Below, piece after piece: positions 1 to 10,265 of a stretch of 64,000 nt of DNA. Location of the stretch: the NCBI GenBank assembly GCA_024516035.1, contig CM044956.1:53767207-53831206 (forward strand). Reading direction: 5' to 3'. Position 1 is the stretch's first letter. Each line of letters opens with the position of its first letter. Origin of the DNA: Bactericera cockerelli. Its lineage: Eukaryota; Arthropoda; Insecta; Hemiptera; Triozidae. Position numbers and translations under genes: made by a program. The notes under the pieces were generated by a model. It was given only the letters and a program-made list of their open reading frames with translations, was not told the origin of the DNA and made no database searches.

Positions 1-32
1 AATACATAGCAAAAATATGGGAGGAGGAAGAT

Positions 33-298
33 AATGAATAATAATAATGATGTTTTTCATTGTGCTATTGTGTCAGAATTTGAGTATATCGCGCAGAATC
101 ATAGGACTTTTTACCATTCTCATATGCAATATCTTGTTTTTGCTTCTATAACACCACTGGTCGCTGCTCACATAAAAACAGCTACTCATTTATCCTCACG
201 AGGTAATAGGCAGAAAAATTCCTGCTCCACGAGAAATCGAGCCCAGGTCATCATTTGTGCAATACCCGTGATAACTCACTCGTCCACGGTCACTGCTG
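33..298 (-). repeat. tRNA-derived SINE, family S1, diverged copy
   Basis: Reading the minus strand gives a tRNA-like head near 298 (CACCGTGG..., box-B-like remnant around 228-245), then the S1 body with a CTCGTGAGG block and a tail ending in AATAAT repeats near 33-48. It aligns by eye with the better copy at 21829-22121, but with many substitutions. The open frame across it is a chance frame and not a gene. Confidence 0.6.
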
Positions 299-1510
299 AA
301 GAGAAGGAATAAGGAAAATATTGGACGAAGAATTTTCTCTTCTCCTGTCAAAAGGAAAAACAAGTAGAGTAGACGGAGAAACAGGAGGAGAGGAGGTAAA
401 AGGGAGAAGACGATTATGGAAACAAAACAGGAGGGCGAGAGAAAAGTATGTGAGAAAAAGGAGGAAGACACAGAGAATAATATTAAACAGCTTGATGAGG
501 ATTTCAGATAGTAAGAAAGAGATGGATTAAGTTAGGACAGATGAAGAAGATAAAAAATCTGGTGTAAACATCACACGACTTTCCTTATCCCCCAAAAAGG
601 AGTCGAATTCCGCCACTGGTGACTCAACGATAACAGTTAGCTAAAAATCAATGCCAAATTCGTAATCAGCACTTCAAAATCATTGAATTTGATATGTCAC
701 AACCACCATCTAGGATGAATAATAAAAAAAGTTTGTCAAAGCGTGTCCCCGGTAAATTAAGGCCGAGGTCCAAAAAGTTCAAGATATCAAAAAAATGAAG
801 AGAATAGACCCCTATTATTTTTTTAATCTAAGAAAATGTTGTTCTCCAAATTTTTTTGTATCTGTAACCAATTCAAAGAAGCGGTGCTTGCGGCTAATAT
901 GTGCGGCTCTGCGGCCGTAAACCGCGGCCGATTTCAACCAAAAGTTTCGTGGTTCGTCTGGTGTATAAAATTAATTTCCATACCAAATTTAAAGTCTCTA
1001 GCTCTTAGCGTTCTAGATATATCCTGTTCACAGACACACACACAGACGCACGGACCAATGGCTGAAAACAACTTTTTTGGTATCCTGAGGCTATGATTCG
1101 TCCAGAATTGTGAAAAACTGGGTAGGTCAAATTTTCGACGAATACAATACTTTCCTTATTATAGGATAAGGAAAGTAAAAAAGAAGAAATTGATAAAGAT
1201 AATTAGAAGAATAAAGGCATAAAATGGGGACTGAGAAAAAGATGAAGCAAAATGAGTCCTGAAAAAGAAAGAAAGAAAGGAAAGAGAGGGAAAGAAAGAG
1301 ATAGAGAGGAAGGATGAACTACATTATTAGAAAAGTGTTAGAAAAAAAGGAAAGAGACAAATGGGGTTCTTTAAAATAATTGAGGACATTTTCTATATGA
1401 AATGGAACTTTTTTTTCTCCAGAATTATTGACTCAAAGTGGACTCGGATTCATTGTTTAGTGACTTTTGTCTGCACTAGAGAATAGACTGGCGACTGAAC
1501 TAAATAGTAG
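299..1510. other. Non-coding stretch, nothing recognised
   Basis: AT-rich sequence with purine-rich patches (about 320-520 and 1200-1370), a short GC-rich island (about 878-935) and a small CA run near 1031-1045. Short open frames here show no domain or codon pattern. No promoter or RNA gene was identified. Confidence 0.5.
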
Positions 1511-1518
1511 GATAACTT

Positions 1519-1666
1519 ACCGACCTCAGTCGTTTGATCGATAATGCGGCGGACTTGTAACCTGGAAGTCGGTTGTTCAAGTCCGGTTTCAGCATAGATT
1601 TAGTAAAGCAAATTTGAGTAGTTGTGATATCACGAAAGTGATTAACACAAATATGATAACTAGTAA
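1519..1666 (+). repeat. tRNA-derived SINE, family S2, with 8-bp flanking repeat
   Basis: The head begins CGACCTCAGT and carries a box-B-like GGTTGTTCAAGTCC. It is followed by the S2 body, whose signature is TTTGAGTAGTTGTGATATCACGAAAGTGATTAACACAAATATG. The direct repeat GATAACTT lies just outside both ends (1511-1518 and 1667-1674), which suits a target duplication. Other S2 copies lie at 9388, 19738, 22680, 50941, 59228, 60481 and 60828. Confidence 0.65.
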
Positions 1667-1705
1667 GATAACTTGTGATTCTAGGATCTATTTGAGAAGA
1701 ACGCT

Positions 1706-1935
1706 TCCATGATGTAACGGTTGTGTCTATAACCCGTGGTCCAAAGACTCTGAGTTCGATTCTATGTGTGGCAGAAATTTCAAGAAAATATTCCGTTCCC
1801 TCCGAATACGTAAAGGTGAGGTTGATGTGGGTAACTCGTACAATTTCCAGCAAATGGAGGGTATAAACCACGTCCTGAATAACCCTAATCAGAACCTTAA
1901 AATCAAATTGAATCAACTGATTTTAATAGTGTTAT
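1706..1935 (+). repeat. tRNA-derived SINE, family S3, diverged copy
   Basis: The copy contains the S3 landmarks in order: a tRNA-like head (GATGTAACGGTTGTG, then GAGTTCGATTC), the GGTGAGGTTGATGTGGGTA block, the CCAGCAAATGGAGGGT block and the AATCAACTG tail. Less decayed relatives lie at 5661 and 46435. It directly follows an S2 copy, so two SINEs sit almost head to tail. Confidence 0.6.
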
Positions 1936-2014
1936 TAGTATGGTGTCCACTGATTTCACTGAAACCCTCCAACGAGGTCAGAAAGTAGATCTTTTTTAAT
2001 GAGAAAATATTCAT

Positions 2015-2265
2015 ACATTTGCCTTATTCATACTGCCCAATCAGGACTATTAACCCTACAACCAGGTCAGAATTCATACTGCCCAATCAATACTATTAAG
2101 TCCTATTATTTCAGCAGTAAGACCAAGTGCCCAAAACATATTATTATGCGGTATTACACAAATCGGTGGATAACTTGTCATGTCCAGGCTGAGTTTCGAA
2201 ACCGTGGTGTCTGGATTCACAGAGTGGCGCCTTTAACCCTGAGATACCGGGACAAACGACAAAGG
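2015..2265 (-). repeat. tRNA-derived SINE, family S4, with internal duplication
   Basis: On the minus strand the head matches S4 (box B near 2196-2206 on plus, CAGAGTGGCGCCTTTAA near 2218-2235), followed by the GATAACTTGTCATGTCC block. The tail phrase CATACTGCCCAATCA occurs twice, near 2029 and 2072. The 3' end therefore seems locally duplicated, or a second truncated tail lies beside it. Confidence 0.6.
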
Positions 2266-2350
2266 TATGCTGTAGGCAATCATGCTTGCTAGAAAGTCGG
2301 TGCAGGCAATGTGAGTTTGCACCGACCGCAGGGTTTCAAGAATCGACCTT

Positions 2351-2430
2351 TATTTTATTTTAACAAATCGACGGGTATAAACCATGTTTATTAAATTTTA
2401 ACAAATCGACGGGTATAACCCATCTTTATT
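2351..2430. repeat. Two-copy tandem repeat of about 40 bp
   Basis: The phrase ATTTTAACAAATCGACGGGT is present twice about 40 bp apart, each followed by ATAAMCCATSTTTATT. Only two copies are present. No function is evident. Confidence 0.7.
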
Positions 2431-3894
2431 TGAGTACACAACCAGTAGGTACCTACGCAGCTACGTGATGTGTTTCCTTTACCAGAAATACAACAGAAAA
2501 TATAGATCGCTGCAATAGGTACAGTGTACGAATAAAGGTAATGTTTTCGGTTATAAATTGCATATTGGCTGCGTTGTTCCATTATGCAGTTCTTGATGAT
2601 GATGTGTATGCATCCTGCAGGCAAACACAGAGAATTCTGATGCATCTGATTGCTGCATGTTTTTCCGTCATTTTATATGATATAGGTATATTTATGTACA
2701 AGTAGAAGAATAATAATCCCTGGAAAAAAGATTCGAACGGGGAAAATATACATCCAGACACAATCATTTTCCCTACCATTGTGAGAAATCACATTAGGAA
2801 ATCGGGTACTTTGAATAAATCTACAGGGTGTGCCGTGTGTTTCGTTGTACTTGTGCAGTTCTCTATTTCACGGCTCGTTTTAGTGTTCAAGGACTCTTTT
2901 CAGAAAGCTTTCTCACTCTCATAATCTCCAAATCTCATGTAAACAGCAGGTTACATGAGATAGGTTTATTTGAAGAAAATTTGACGCTTGAAAGGGAGAT
3001 TTGGGGATTTCCAGAGTGAGAGTGCCTTTTAGAATGGTGCTCAAGTAATTTCTAAATTTCTAATGCTCATGTACATCTGTCACAAATTCTCACTTTTCTG
3101 TTTATAATTCTTCTGATTAAACGTAAGTATAATCAAAACAAATTATACTTTTAATTTTTGTGGTTTCATTTGAACTCATGACCGGCCAATGTTGATGTTA
3201 TTATATTTATTATTATTCTTCTTATATCGATAGTTATTTTCCATACCACCCGGTAAGGAAATCTCTGCATTCAGTAAGGGCATGGCGAGGAAAGAAAATT
3301 GAAGTTCATTTTGACTTGTTTGTGTTGTTGATGTCGAGCTGAAAAACAAGGAAGACGTGGTTGAGTGGCAGAGTACGCCGCAGGCAGTGGTGACGAGGTT
3401 TTTCATTTCCTTTTGTCGAGGATTATTGTTATGATTGTTTGCTTTCTCATATTGACATCCTGCGAAGTTGTTACCTGCCTGAAGGATAAGGGCGCTTCTA
3501 ATCGGCGACGTTCGCTATTCTGTGGGGGAAATGAAAAATATCGGCTCGTCTATGTATGCTATTGTACGAGATGAAACAGGAAATTGAAAATAAATATCGA
3601 GAAGATACAAAACACTTAGTAATCTTCCACCAGGGTGGTTCTTATAGGCTTATATTTTTGCCTCCAAGTATGTACCTACACTGCTCACATACATAATCTT
3701 GTAACTTTTAATATAAATTGGAAAAAATATTATTTCAATTATTGGTATAATGCTTTATCAATTATTACAAAAGCAATAATTGCTACCATTATGCATGATT
3801 TCTTGCATAAAATTTCAAAAGCTCTAAAAATTCAGCTGAGGAGTCAAAATCATACACTTGCAAATAATATTACTTACTAGTAATCTATGGGAGG
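2431..3894. other. Non-coding stretch with one small hairpin
   Basis: A perfect 11-bp stem (ATCTCATGTAA with TTACATGAGAT, 8-nt loop) lies at 2932-2961, with a weaker outer pairing between TCTCACTCTCA near 2907 and the GAGTGAGAG near 3015. Nothing else recognised; short frames lack any domain signal. Confidence 0.5.
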
Positions 3895-3985
3895 GTGGAG
3901 GATTAGTGGGTGGAAATCCCACACCCCAAGTCAGGATGACCTGGATGTCTTTAAAAGATTTTTGCCTTAAAAAAAAGTAATGTAT
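3895..3985. repeat. Dispersed repeat, also at 34217-34312
   Basis: The block GGAAATCCCACACCCCAAG through GTCTTTAAAAGATTTTTGCCTTAAA is matched at 34217-34312 with modest divergence. Family unknown. An S4 SINE fragment follows immediately. Confidence 0.6.
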
Positions 3986-4100
3986 AGATCGCCGGTTCGA
4001 AATCCAGCTGGAACATGACAAGTTTTCCTTGCATTCGAGATTTTGACTACATAAATGGAACTCAGTAGTTCCAATCGGGTAGTATTTTACCACAGGGAAT
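3985..4100 (+). repeat. SINE family S4, partial copy
   Basis: It starts at the box B region (GCCGGTTCGAAATCCAGC) and continues with ACATGACAAGTTTTCC, then GGAACTCAGTAGTTCCAATCGGGTAGTA, the S4 tail seen at 55606. The 5' half of the tRNA-like head is missing. Confidence 0.55.
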
Positions 4101-4315
4101 ATTAAAAAATTAAACTCTCTAAATATTGACAGACAGTCATGATACCAATGTTTTTATTTCTAGATGTTAGTCCATAATCCATAACAGTGAATTTCTCTGC
4201 CAGGCAGTTCTTATGCCTTATGATGAGAAAACATATTGCATTCACATTCGATACATCAGTAATGTTTTTGTGAATGTCTACTGGCTACATTTTCTTACTT
4301 ATTTAATTCTAGTAG

Positions 4316-4830
4316 ATCCCCCAAAAAACACTACGTGTAAAAATAGTCGTCAAGTGTTGGAATGATTAAAAAGAACTGGTATCAAAAACGTCAATTTTCT
4401 ATGTGCTGAAGGAATTATTTTTCACGTAATAAGTCTCTTGATAATTCAACCAAAATAATAGCCTCACAACAACAATACACCTTTGAGCAAACTTCGATTT
4501 GGTAATTTGAGAATTTAACCAAAAAATAGCCACACAACAAAACAATGCTCTTGTAAGAACAATGTTGCATAATTACAGAACCATTGTTCTTACAAGAGCA
4601 TTGTTTTGTTGTGTGGCTATTTTTTGGTTAAATTCTCAAATTACCAAATCGAAGTTTGCTCAAAGGTGTATTGTTGTTGTGAGGCTATTATTTTGGTTGA
4701 ATTATCAAGAGACTTATTACGTGAAAAATAATTCCTTCAGCACATAGAAAATTGACGTTTTTGATACCAGTTCTTTTTAATCATTCCAACACTTGACGAC
4801 TATTTTTACACGTAGTGTTTTTTGGGGGAT
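4316..4830. repeat. Perfect 249-bp inverted repeat (hairpin or fold-back element)
   Basis: Left arm 4316-4564 and right arm 4582-4830 are reverse complements with no mismatch found by eye, separated by a 17-nt loop (4565-4581). The ends are ATCCCCCAAAAAACAC and GTGTTTTTTGGGGGAT. Perfect arms of this length imply recent formation, gene conversion between arms, or selection. The flanks are unrelated, so it is a discrete unit. No clear target duplication was resolved. It may be a snap-back MITE, or a source of long double-stranded RNA if transcribed. The short frames inside are not convincing genes. Confidence 0.9.
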
Positions 4831-4975
4831 ATCACTACTTTTTGATTTAGATGAAATCCTCTGATATATGAAATAAAAAGTAATCAACAGATAAAAGAAA
4901 AAAGACTTTTATTTTAAGGTTGTTGTGATACGCAGTAATATTATAAGACTATCATATTGAACTATATTGAACTAG

Positions 4976-5345
4976 TGCCGTTCTTGAGATACAGGGTCGG
5001 ACGTCCTGCCTAATATCCATATATTTTGACGTATAACTTGTTAACCGTAAATTCCAGAAAAATGAAGTCTGTTGATAATAACTCCTTGTGGTAAAACCTT
5101 TCGAACAAGTTAAAACTTGATTTGTTTTTTCGATACTCTTATTTTTTTTTGTTCGTCCGGCTGCCTGACGAAACCGACCAGAAACTAACATCAAGAGTGT
5201 ATGTCGAGTTATAAATTGTTCGACAGGTCTTGCCATAAGGAGTTCTTATCGACAAATTTCATTTTTCTATAATTTACGGTTAACAAGTTATACGTCAAAA
5301 TATATGGATACGCAGGACGTCCGATCCTGTATCTCAAGAACGGCA
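4976..5345. repeat. Imperfect inverted repeat, second fold-back element
   Basis: GCCGTTCTTGAGATACAG near 4978 is matched in reverse complement at 5327-5345. The complementarity continues inward through CGGACGTCCTGC, the CATATATTTTGACGTATAAC block and the CTCCTTRTGG block. Arms are about 155-165 bp with scattered mismatches and small indels around a short centre near 5160. It is clearly older than the adjacent perfect hairpin. Overlapping minus-strand frames are side effects. Confidence 0.8.
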
Positions 5346-5660
5346 AGTCGAAACTCACTGAAATTTGTTGTAATGAAATTCTCTCAACGACACCTTTAGA
5401 AAATATTCCACAAGACACACAATTCTATTTAAGATTTTGAAGTTGGTCCATTTCCAGCCTGACTGGGGCTGTGTAGATATACGGGTTTTAGCGTTTTTTG
5501 ATATTTTGAGTCGTTTTCGAGAAACCCAGGCTTGAGCGAGACTTTATGGATGCCCTGTATTTGTAGGTAGTAAATTTTGAATGAGATCTACGTAACTTAC
5601 GATTCAAAATACAAAACTATTGATCCAAATAAATGCTTTATTTAGACTGTCAGTGGCCAG
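5346..5660. other. Non-coding stretch, nothing recognised
   Basis: AT-rich spacer between a fold-back element and a SINE. No domain, RNA or repeat match within the window was seen. Confidence 0.4.
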
Positions 5661-5945
5661 CCTCCGTGGCGTAATGGTTGTAACTACTGCCCGTAGTCCA
5701 GACATTTCGAGTTCCATTGCCGGTTGTTGCAGACTTTTCTAATATTTTTTTCCCCTCTAAACACGTGAGTCTGGAATCACAGCCCTCCAGGCTGGGTGAG
5801 GTAAATGTAGGTGGCTTGAACGATTCCCAGCGAATGGAGGGTAAAACCCTCCCCTGACTAGTTCAAATCAGGACGTTAAAACCAAAATACAATCAACTGG
5901 TCACAATCGTTTTAAAATGAGGTTGGTGTGATAAATGGTGCTTCT
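5661..5945 (+). repeat. tRNA-derived SINE, family S3, near full length
   Basis: The head GCCTCCGTGGCGTAATGG is box-A-like and GAGTTCCATTGCC is a decayed box B. The body has the GGCTGGGTGAGGTAAATGTAGG and GATTCCCAGCGAATGGAGG blocks, then an AATCAACTG tail. The order matches the copies at 46435 (plus) and 54900 (minus). Confidence 0.7.
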
Positions 5946-6550
5946 TTTGTGGGACTTAAACCAGTTAATAATAATGAAGAAAAAAAACATACCTATTTAA
6001 TCTTAAAATCCATTAGCAATAATTCATTAATAATCAACTAGTGTTTTAACCATGTATTGAAAAATTAGCAATGAACTCGTTAAAAAACGGACAATTCTGT
6101 TTCGTGGTTTTGTTTACAATACAATTTTAATTATATTATGTACCTACGTACATGACCAATTCGATCTTGGTAAAATAAAGAGAGAAAATGAAAGTGCCGA
6201 GTATTATTATGTGTTCAGAAATGTTGACCCAATATATTTGCCTTACTTCGAGTTGCTAAACATGGTGTCATTTCAGCATAATCGGTAGATATAAACAGAA
6301 GAAGTGAGAAATTGTACTAGATATACATTTAATAATTATGAATTAATAGGCTAGCATATATCCATGGAATATACCCTGAAAATTTCAGCTCGATCGGACA
6401 AAAATGCAACTTATATCACGTTTCAGACATAGGTAGATGGATAGTTAGATTGTGAAAAATAAATTAATGTTGATCGAGTTAAACCATACTCACTTCGTTC
6501 GAAATTAAACGGTCATAGGAGGTTGATTCAAACTAGCAACTACTGTTTTT
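5946..6550. other. Non-coding stretch with a dispersed ~50-bp repeat
   Basis: The segment 6290-6340 (ATAAACAGAAGAAGTGAGAA, then TTGTACTAGATATACAT) is related to the two copies at 51843-51898 and 52006-52061. The rest is AT-rich with no recognisable gene. Confidence 0.5.
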
Positions 6551-6682
6551 TTTTCTCACGAGAATACCGGACATCCAAAGTACAGAGTAAAAAAAAATCT
6601 ACCTAGCCGGGATTCGAACCCAGGTCACCTTGCAAACTTTGTAATTTACCTACACCAGTCGACGACCACCACAGAGACTGCT
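6551..6682 (-). repeat. SINE family S1, 5' part only
   Basis: On the minus strand it carries a box-B-like GGGTTCGAATCCC and the ACTTTGGATGTCC block seen in S1, stopping at the CTCGTGAG motif. The tail half is absent. Confidence 0.55.
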
Positions 6683-7023
6683 CAATACATAATATTTTAT
6701 TATATTTATCATTTGATCTGCAAATCAATATTTTTGCTTCTTACTGGCCAATATTTTATACACTGCTCATAATAGTTTACCTCTTGATGTAGAAACCTTT
6801 TAATGAATTTATAAAACGTTATTATTCCCACTCTAACAAAGCGGTCTGTTGGCAGCTTGGATGAAGCAAAGACGATTGTGTCTCACCCATATTTTAAGTT
6901 CTATGTGCGGCGAAGATTTTTTTGTTATTCTCATTAATCTTAATTCAGTTTTTTCTTTTTGTGTCTCACACTGTCGTTGATTTTTCTAAAATTTTATTTA
7001 CATCATATTATAATTTTCCGTAA

Positions 7024-7440
7024 TTAGACCTTTAGAAAGAACCTTCAGTCATGCACGTGGGATAACTAGGCGTGACTCAAGGGTTAATTATAGATATTCC
7101 TTTAGAGGACTTTAAATACTTTTCTACTTGTTTCAACCATCTGAAATTAAGTGATCTCATTCCCTTTGACTAGACCTTTCTAAAAACACCAGAAATACAT
7201 CTCTAGGATAACAATAGACGGCTCTGGGCTCCATAATAAGTATTCCTTTCAAAGGCTATAACTCAAGTTCGGTCCAGTGTAATACTTTAATTATATTTTT
7301 ATATTTTTTCCTATGGTAAGACCTTTCGAAAAATACCGCAATCGCAGCTCCAAGATAACCAGGGGCGGCTCTGTGCAACTTTTTGGTTTTATTTTAGAAG
7401 GCTATATCTCCTATCCTATAAAAAATAAATACTTGAAACT
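7024..7440 (+). repeat. Degenerate tandem repeat, unit about 146 bp, near three copies
   Basis: The phrase AGACCTTTMGAAA recurs near 7026, 7171 and 7317. Each time it is followed by a GGATAAC block, a CGGCTCTG-like block and a CCTTT...AGGCTATA-like block in the same order. The regular spacing (about 145 and 147 bp) indicates an old tandem array rather than dispersed insertions. Function unknown. Confidence 0.6.
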
Positions 7441-8477
7441 ATAAAAGGTATGCAGAGATAAAAATTCCCTATTCAAAAACGTAGCTCACGTCTTTCCACG
7501 ATAAGCACACGTTGCTGTACCCTTGACAGAAAATTGGTCTGAAAAAAAAAAAAACCCGTATGAAAAATTTCATGAAATTCAAGATTTTCGGCGTGGCTAG
7601 AAAACGACTTTAACTGTACGTAGGAATCTCGCGCTTTCGTGAAACACAATCTATTTTCGCGTCTCATTACGAATTTGAAATAAAAATTGACAAAAGTTTG
7701 CGGGAAGTGTGCGAAAAACACTAAAACAAAATACATATAAACTCTGTTTCGTGTTAATATAGGCCGGTAGGCTGGCGCTGCTTGACGAGCGCTCGCCTCC
7801 CGGCGAGCTTGATATAACATTATAATAGTATTGATGCTACCTGGACTAATTTGGTCTTCTATCAGAAGCAGAAACAGCATTTGTCTGATTTATTCCACAA
7901 ATTCGTGATATAAAAGCAGATGACTCCCCCGTGTATATCGCAAAGTTCGATAGCTTATTTCCGCTTCGTATTATAGTGGCGCCCCTCCCCCCACCTCCTA
8001 CTCCTTCTCAATTTATTCTCTAGTAATATTTTCGTGATGGGAATTTTAAGTATAAAATTGAGAAAATTTCAAATTAGAAAGTACAAAAAAAGTAGAAGAA
8101 AAATACTTATAGAAGGATCAAGGAGAAAAAATTGGAAGCAATTTTTTTTCTCTATTAGCTCAGGATGACTTGTTTCTGAAAGTTTCAAAAGTCATTTCAG
8201 CCTTTGAGATCACGTAGGTTCTCATGAAGTGGAGAGGCAGAAGAGAATAGACTGCTCAATTCTCTGAACATCCTAGCTAACCAGAGTTGTGTCATGGTGA
8301 AAACTTCTGCGCTTTAGGATAGAACAAAGGGCTCCTTGTTTGTTCAAAGGACTCCACAGTTTTGAGGCTAAAGAGTTTTTTACTCTCGTTTAAACAAGAA
8401 ATTCATAATTCTAGGTACCTCGTAGCAGAAATTAAATTATACCTTTTGGGTCCTTTGGAAATATTTTGTTACTTAAG
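7441..8477. other. Non-coding stretch with a GC-rich dispersed repeat
   Basis: 7740-7812 matches 55808-55872 in inverse orientation (segment GTTTCGTGTTAATATAGGCC plus GCCTCCCGGCGAGCTTGAT). Within it GCTCGCC and GGCGAGC form a short stem at 7791-7808. Nothing else recognised; the 135-residue minus-strand frame here has no identifiable domain. Confidence 0.5.
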
Positions 8478-8590
8478 GCCGAATTTTGAAACAGGATTAC
8501 AACAAACATAAGCCAGACTTTCAAACCGGACTTTCAACCAATCACAGCGTCTGTCTTCATTTTGTTCTAATCCTATTTCAGAATTCGGTC
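8478..8590. repeat. MITE M1, about 113 bp with ~42-bp terminal inverted repeats
   Basis: GGCCGAATTTTGAAACAGGA at the left end is complementary, with a few mismatches, to TCCTATTTCAGAATTCGGTC at the right end, and pairing continues inward to GCCAGAC/GTCTG. The interior matches the M1 copies at 52505, 59472 and 63505 (shared GCTGTGATTG and GTTGAAAC blocks). It is too small to code, so it depends on a transposase elsewhere. The superfamily is not assigned. Confidence 0.65.
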
Positions 8591-8749
8591 GTTAGTGTAG
8601 GTAGCGCCTACCATGGGATGGGCACTGAGCAAGATGTTTCAGGGCTACGAAAAAAAAGGCCTAAATTTTCTATTCAGAGCTATACATATATTACATATAC
8701 GCGATATTACTTCACCATTTAGAACGTGATATCCAAAGGGTTGGGTGGA

Positions 8750-8937
8750 AGAGATTGCCATAGGCAATAACCCCGCCCTTTAGTTAGGACATATGTATAT
8801 ATTTTATTTATTTTTTTCTTGTGTTATATTATTATTATTGTCATTTTTATATTTACTTTTTCCCATTATTTGTCTGAATTTGTCTGTATGTTCTACTAAT
8901 AAAGTGTTTCTAAATAAATAAATAAATAAATAAATAT
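8750..8937 (+). repeat. 3' end of an unidentified retroelement with (AAAT)n tail
   Basis: It shares the block GATTGCCATAGGCAATAACC plus CCGCCCTTTAG, a T-rich stretch, and CTAATAAAG (a polyadenylation-type signal) followed by (AAAT)n, with the minus-strand copy at 27866-28048. This looks like a repeated 3' untranslated end of a poly-adenylated retroelement. No coding part is attached to either copy. Confidence 0.6.
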
Positions 8938-9387
8938 ATCCATACCCTCAGATAGAACTTGATATTCAAACAAAGGTTGAACTTTACTATAACAACTATA
9001 TACCTGAACTTGGTAATTGAGATGTCTACCGATACATAGATATAATTACATATCCATAGTAATTATTACAGATAGAACGTCATGGATATAATTATGAACT
9101 TGATATATCCTAGGAACAGAAGTTGAAGCTTTACAAGCAGAGTAAAACAAATACAGAAAAGAGTTAAACTTTGAAAGCACCTTACAGTGGCAAAGCTAAG
9201 AAATGACTTAGTGCAGGAGTGGGGGTACATAAGGTTAAACTTCAGATTTTAAAACAATTTATTGCTTGAAGGATGAAAGCGGTTAGCAGGATTTGACGGC
9301 AGTGGGCGGGTGGAGCACTTTCTGAGGTGAATCCTTGTTGTAATCGAACATCCTGATCGTCTAAAAGTTGCCTTAATGCGGTAAGGC
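8938..9387. other. Non-coding stretch, nothing recognised
   Basis: AT-rich sequence rich in GATATA-like steps. No repeat match, RNA gene or coding signature seen. Confidence 0.4.
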
Positions 9388-9480
9388 GGATCTCAGTAGC
9401 TTGATTGATCAGGTAATGGACTTGTAATATTAAAGTCGCTGGTTCGAGTCCCAGTCATCGGAAATGAATCATTAAAGCAC
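9388..9480 (+). repeat. SINE family S2, tRNA-like head only
   Basis: GATCTCAGTAGCTTGATTGA is box-A-like and GGTTCGAGTCCC is a good box B, in the S2 arrangement. The S2 body does not follow, so it is truncated just after the tRNA-like part. Confidence 0.6.
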
Positions 9481-10130
9481 TAGAACTCGACTGTAAGCGA
9501 AAAAGTAATAGGGGAAGACGTGGTGGAGACAACAACAGAAAAAGTCAGAACAAAATGAAATACCTGATGCTGACATTGAAAATAGGAGAGTCTATCACCT
9601 GCAGAAAAAGAGAGCTGACCCTAACAGTGTCAACCGCTGATGTATAAAGCAAGGGATATATAATCGTATTATACCAATTACCAATTTAAATGGTGATTCT
9701 GGCTCTGTGGTAAAGATATATAGACGCGCCTCTTGATTCTAAATTGTCAGTTCATATTACCTTCAGACATTACTGAGATGAAATCAAATACAATAATAAT
9801 CTACTTGAAGCTATTAATCTACTTGAAGTCAAGATTTTTTTTAGTTTATTTGTTTCTATTTTGATGTAAATTAAATTGTTTTCTTGCTAAATCTTGTTGC
9901 AACATAGTTTCTAGCCATTAAGAAACCCTACCTGAAGGTAGAGAAAGTAATTTCTAAAATATATCCAGAAGATAGAGAAGGAGCGAATGAGAGAGCAAGA
10001 GGAGAGTAGAGTAGAGAGAGAAGGGACCAGAGAGTGAGAACTAAATTAAGAAAGAACATGGTTTAGAAATTTCAATTAAGGCAAAAGAGATATCATCTCT
10101 ACCCAACTTTATTATGGTAATTGTTTTTCG
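9481..10130. other. Non-coding stretch, nothing recognised
   Basis: AT-rich, with a purine-rich patch at about 9970-10060. No gene or repeat family assigned. Confidence 0.4.
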
Positions 10131-10265
10131 TCCTCCCCCCCCCCCCAAACGAAATCTTGTGATTCTGCACCACCCAACGTCCCCCCTACATCCCCCTCCC
10201 ACCCACACCCCCGGCCATCCTTTCCCCTCTCCCATCTAGGCTAATCTAGCCCCCGGCGGGGGTGA
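10131..10265. repeat. C-rich, strongly strand-skewed tract (G-quadruplex potential on minus strand)
   Basis: Runs of C (a 13-base run at about 10133-10145, then CCCCCC, CCCCC and several CCC) alternate with short spacers, ending in CCCCCGGCGGGGG. The minus strand has more than four G-runs within about 130 nt. The overlapping frame is glycine-rich by composition and not a gene. Confidence 0.7.

Noticed and set aside
7791..7808. Helitron 3' hairpin
   Set aside because: The stem is present but no CTRR-type terminus follows it and no 5' TC end could be paired with it.
7473..7880. 135-residue minus-strand protein
   Set aside because: It spans part of a dispersed GC-rich repeat and AT-rich flank; no motif, and no supporting splice or start context.
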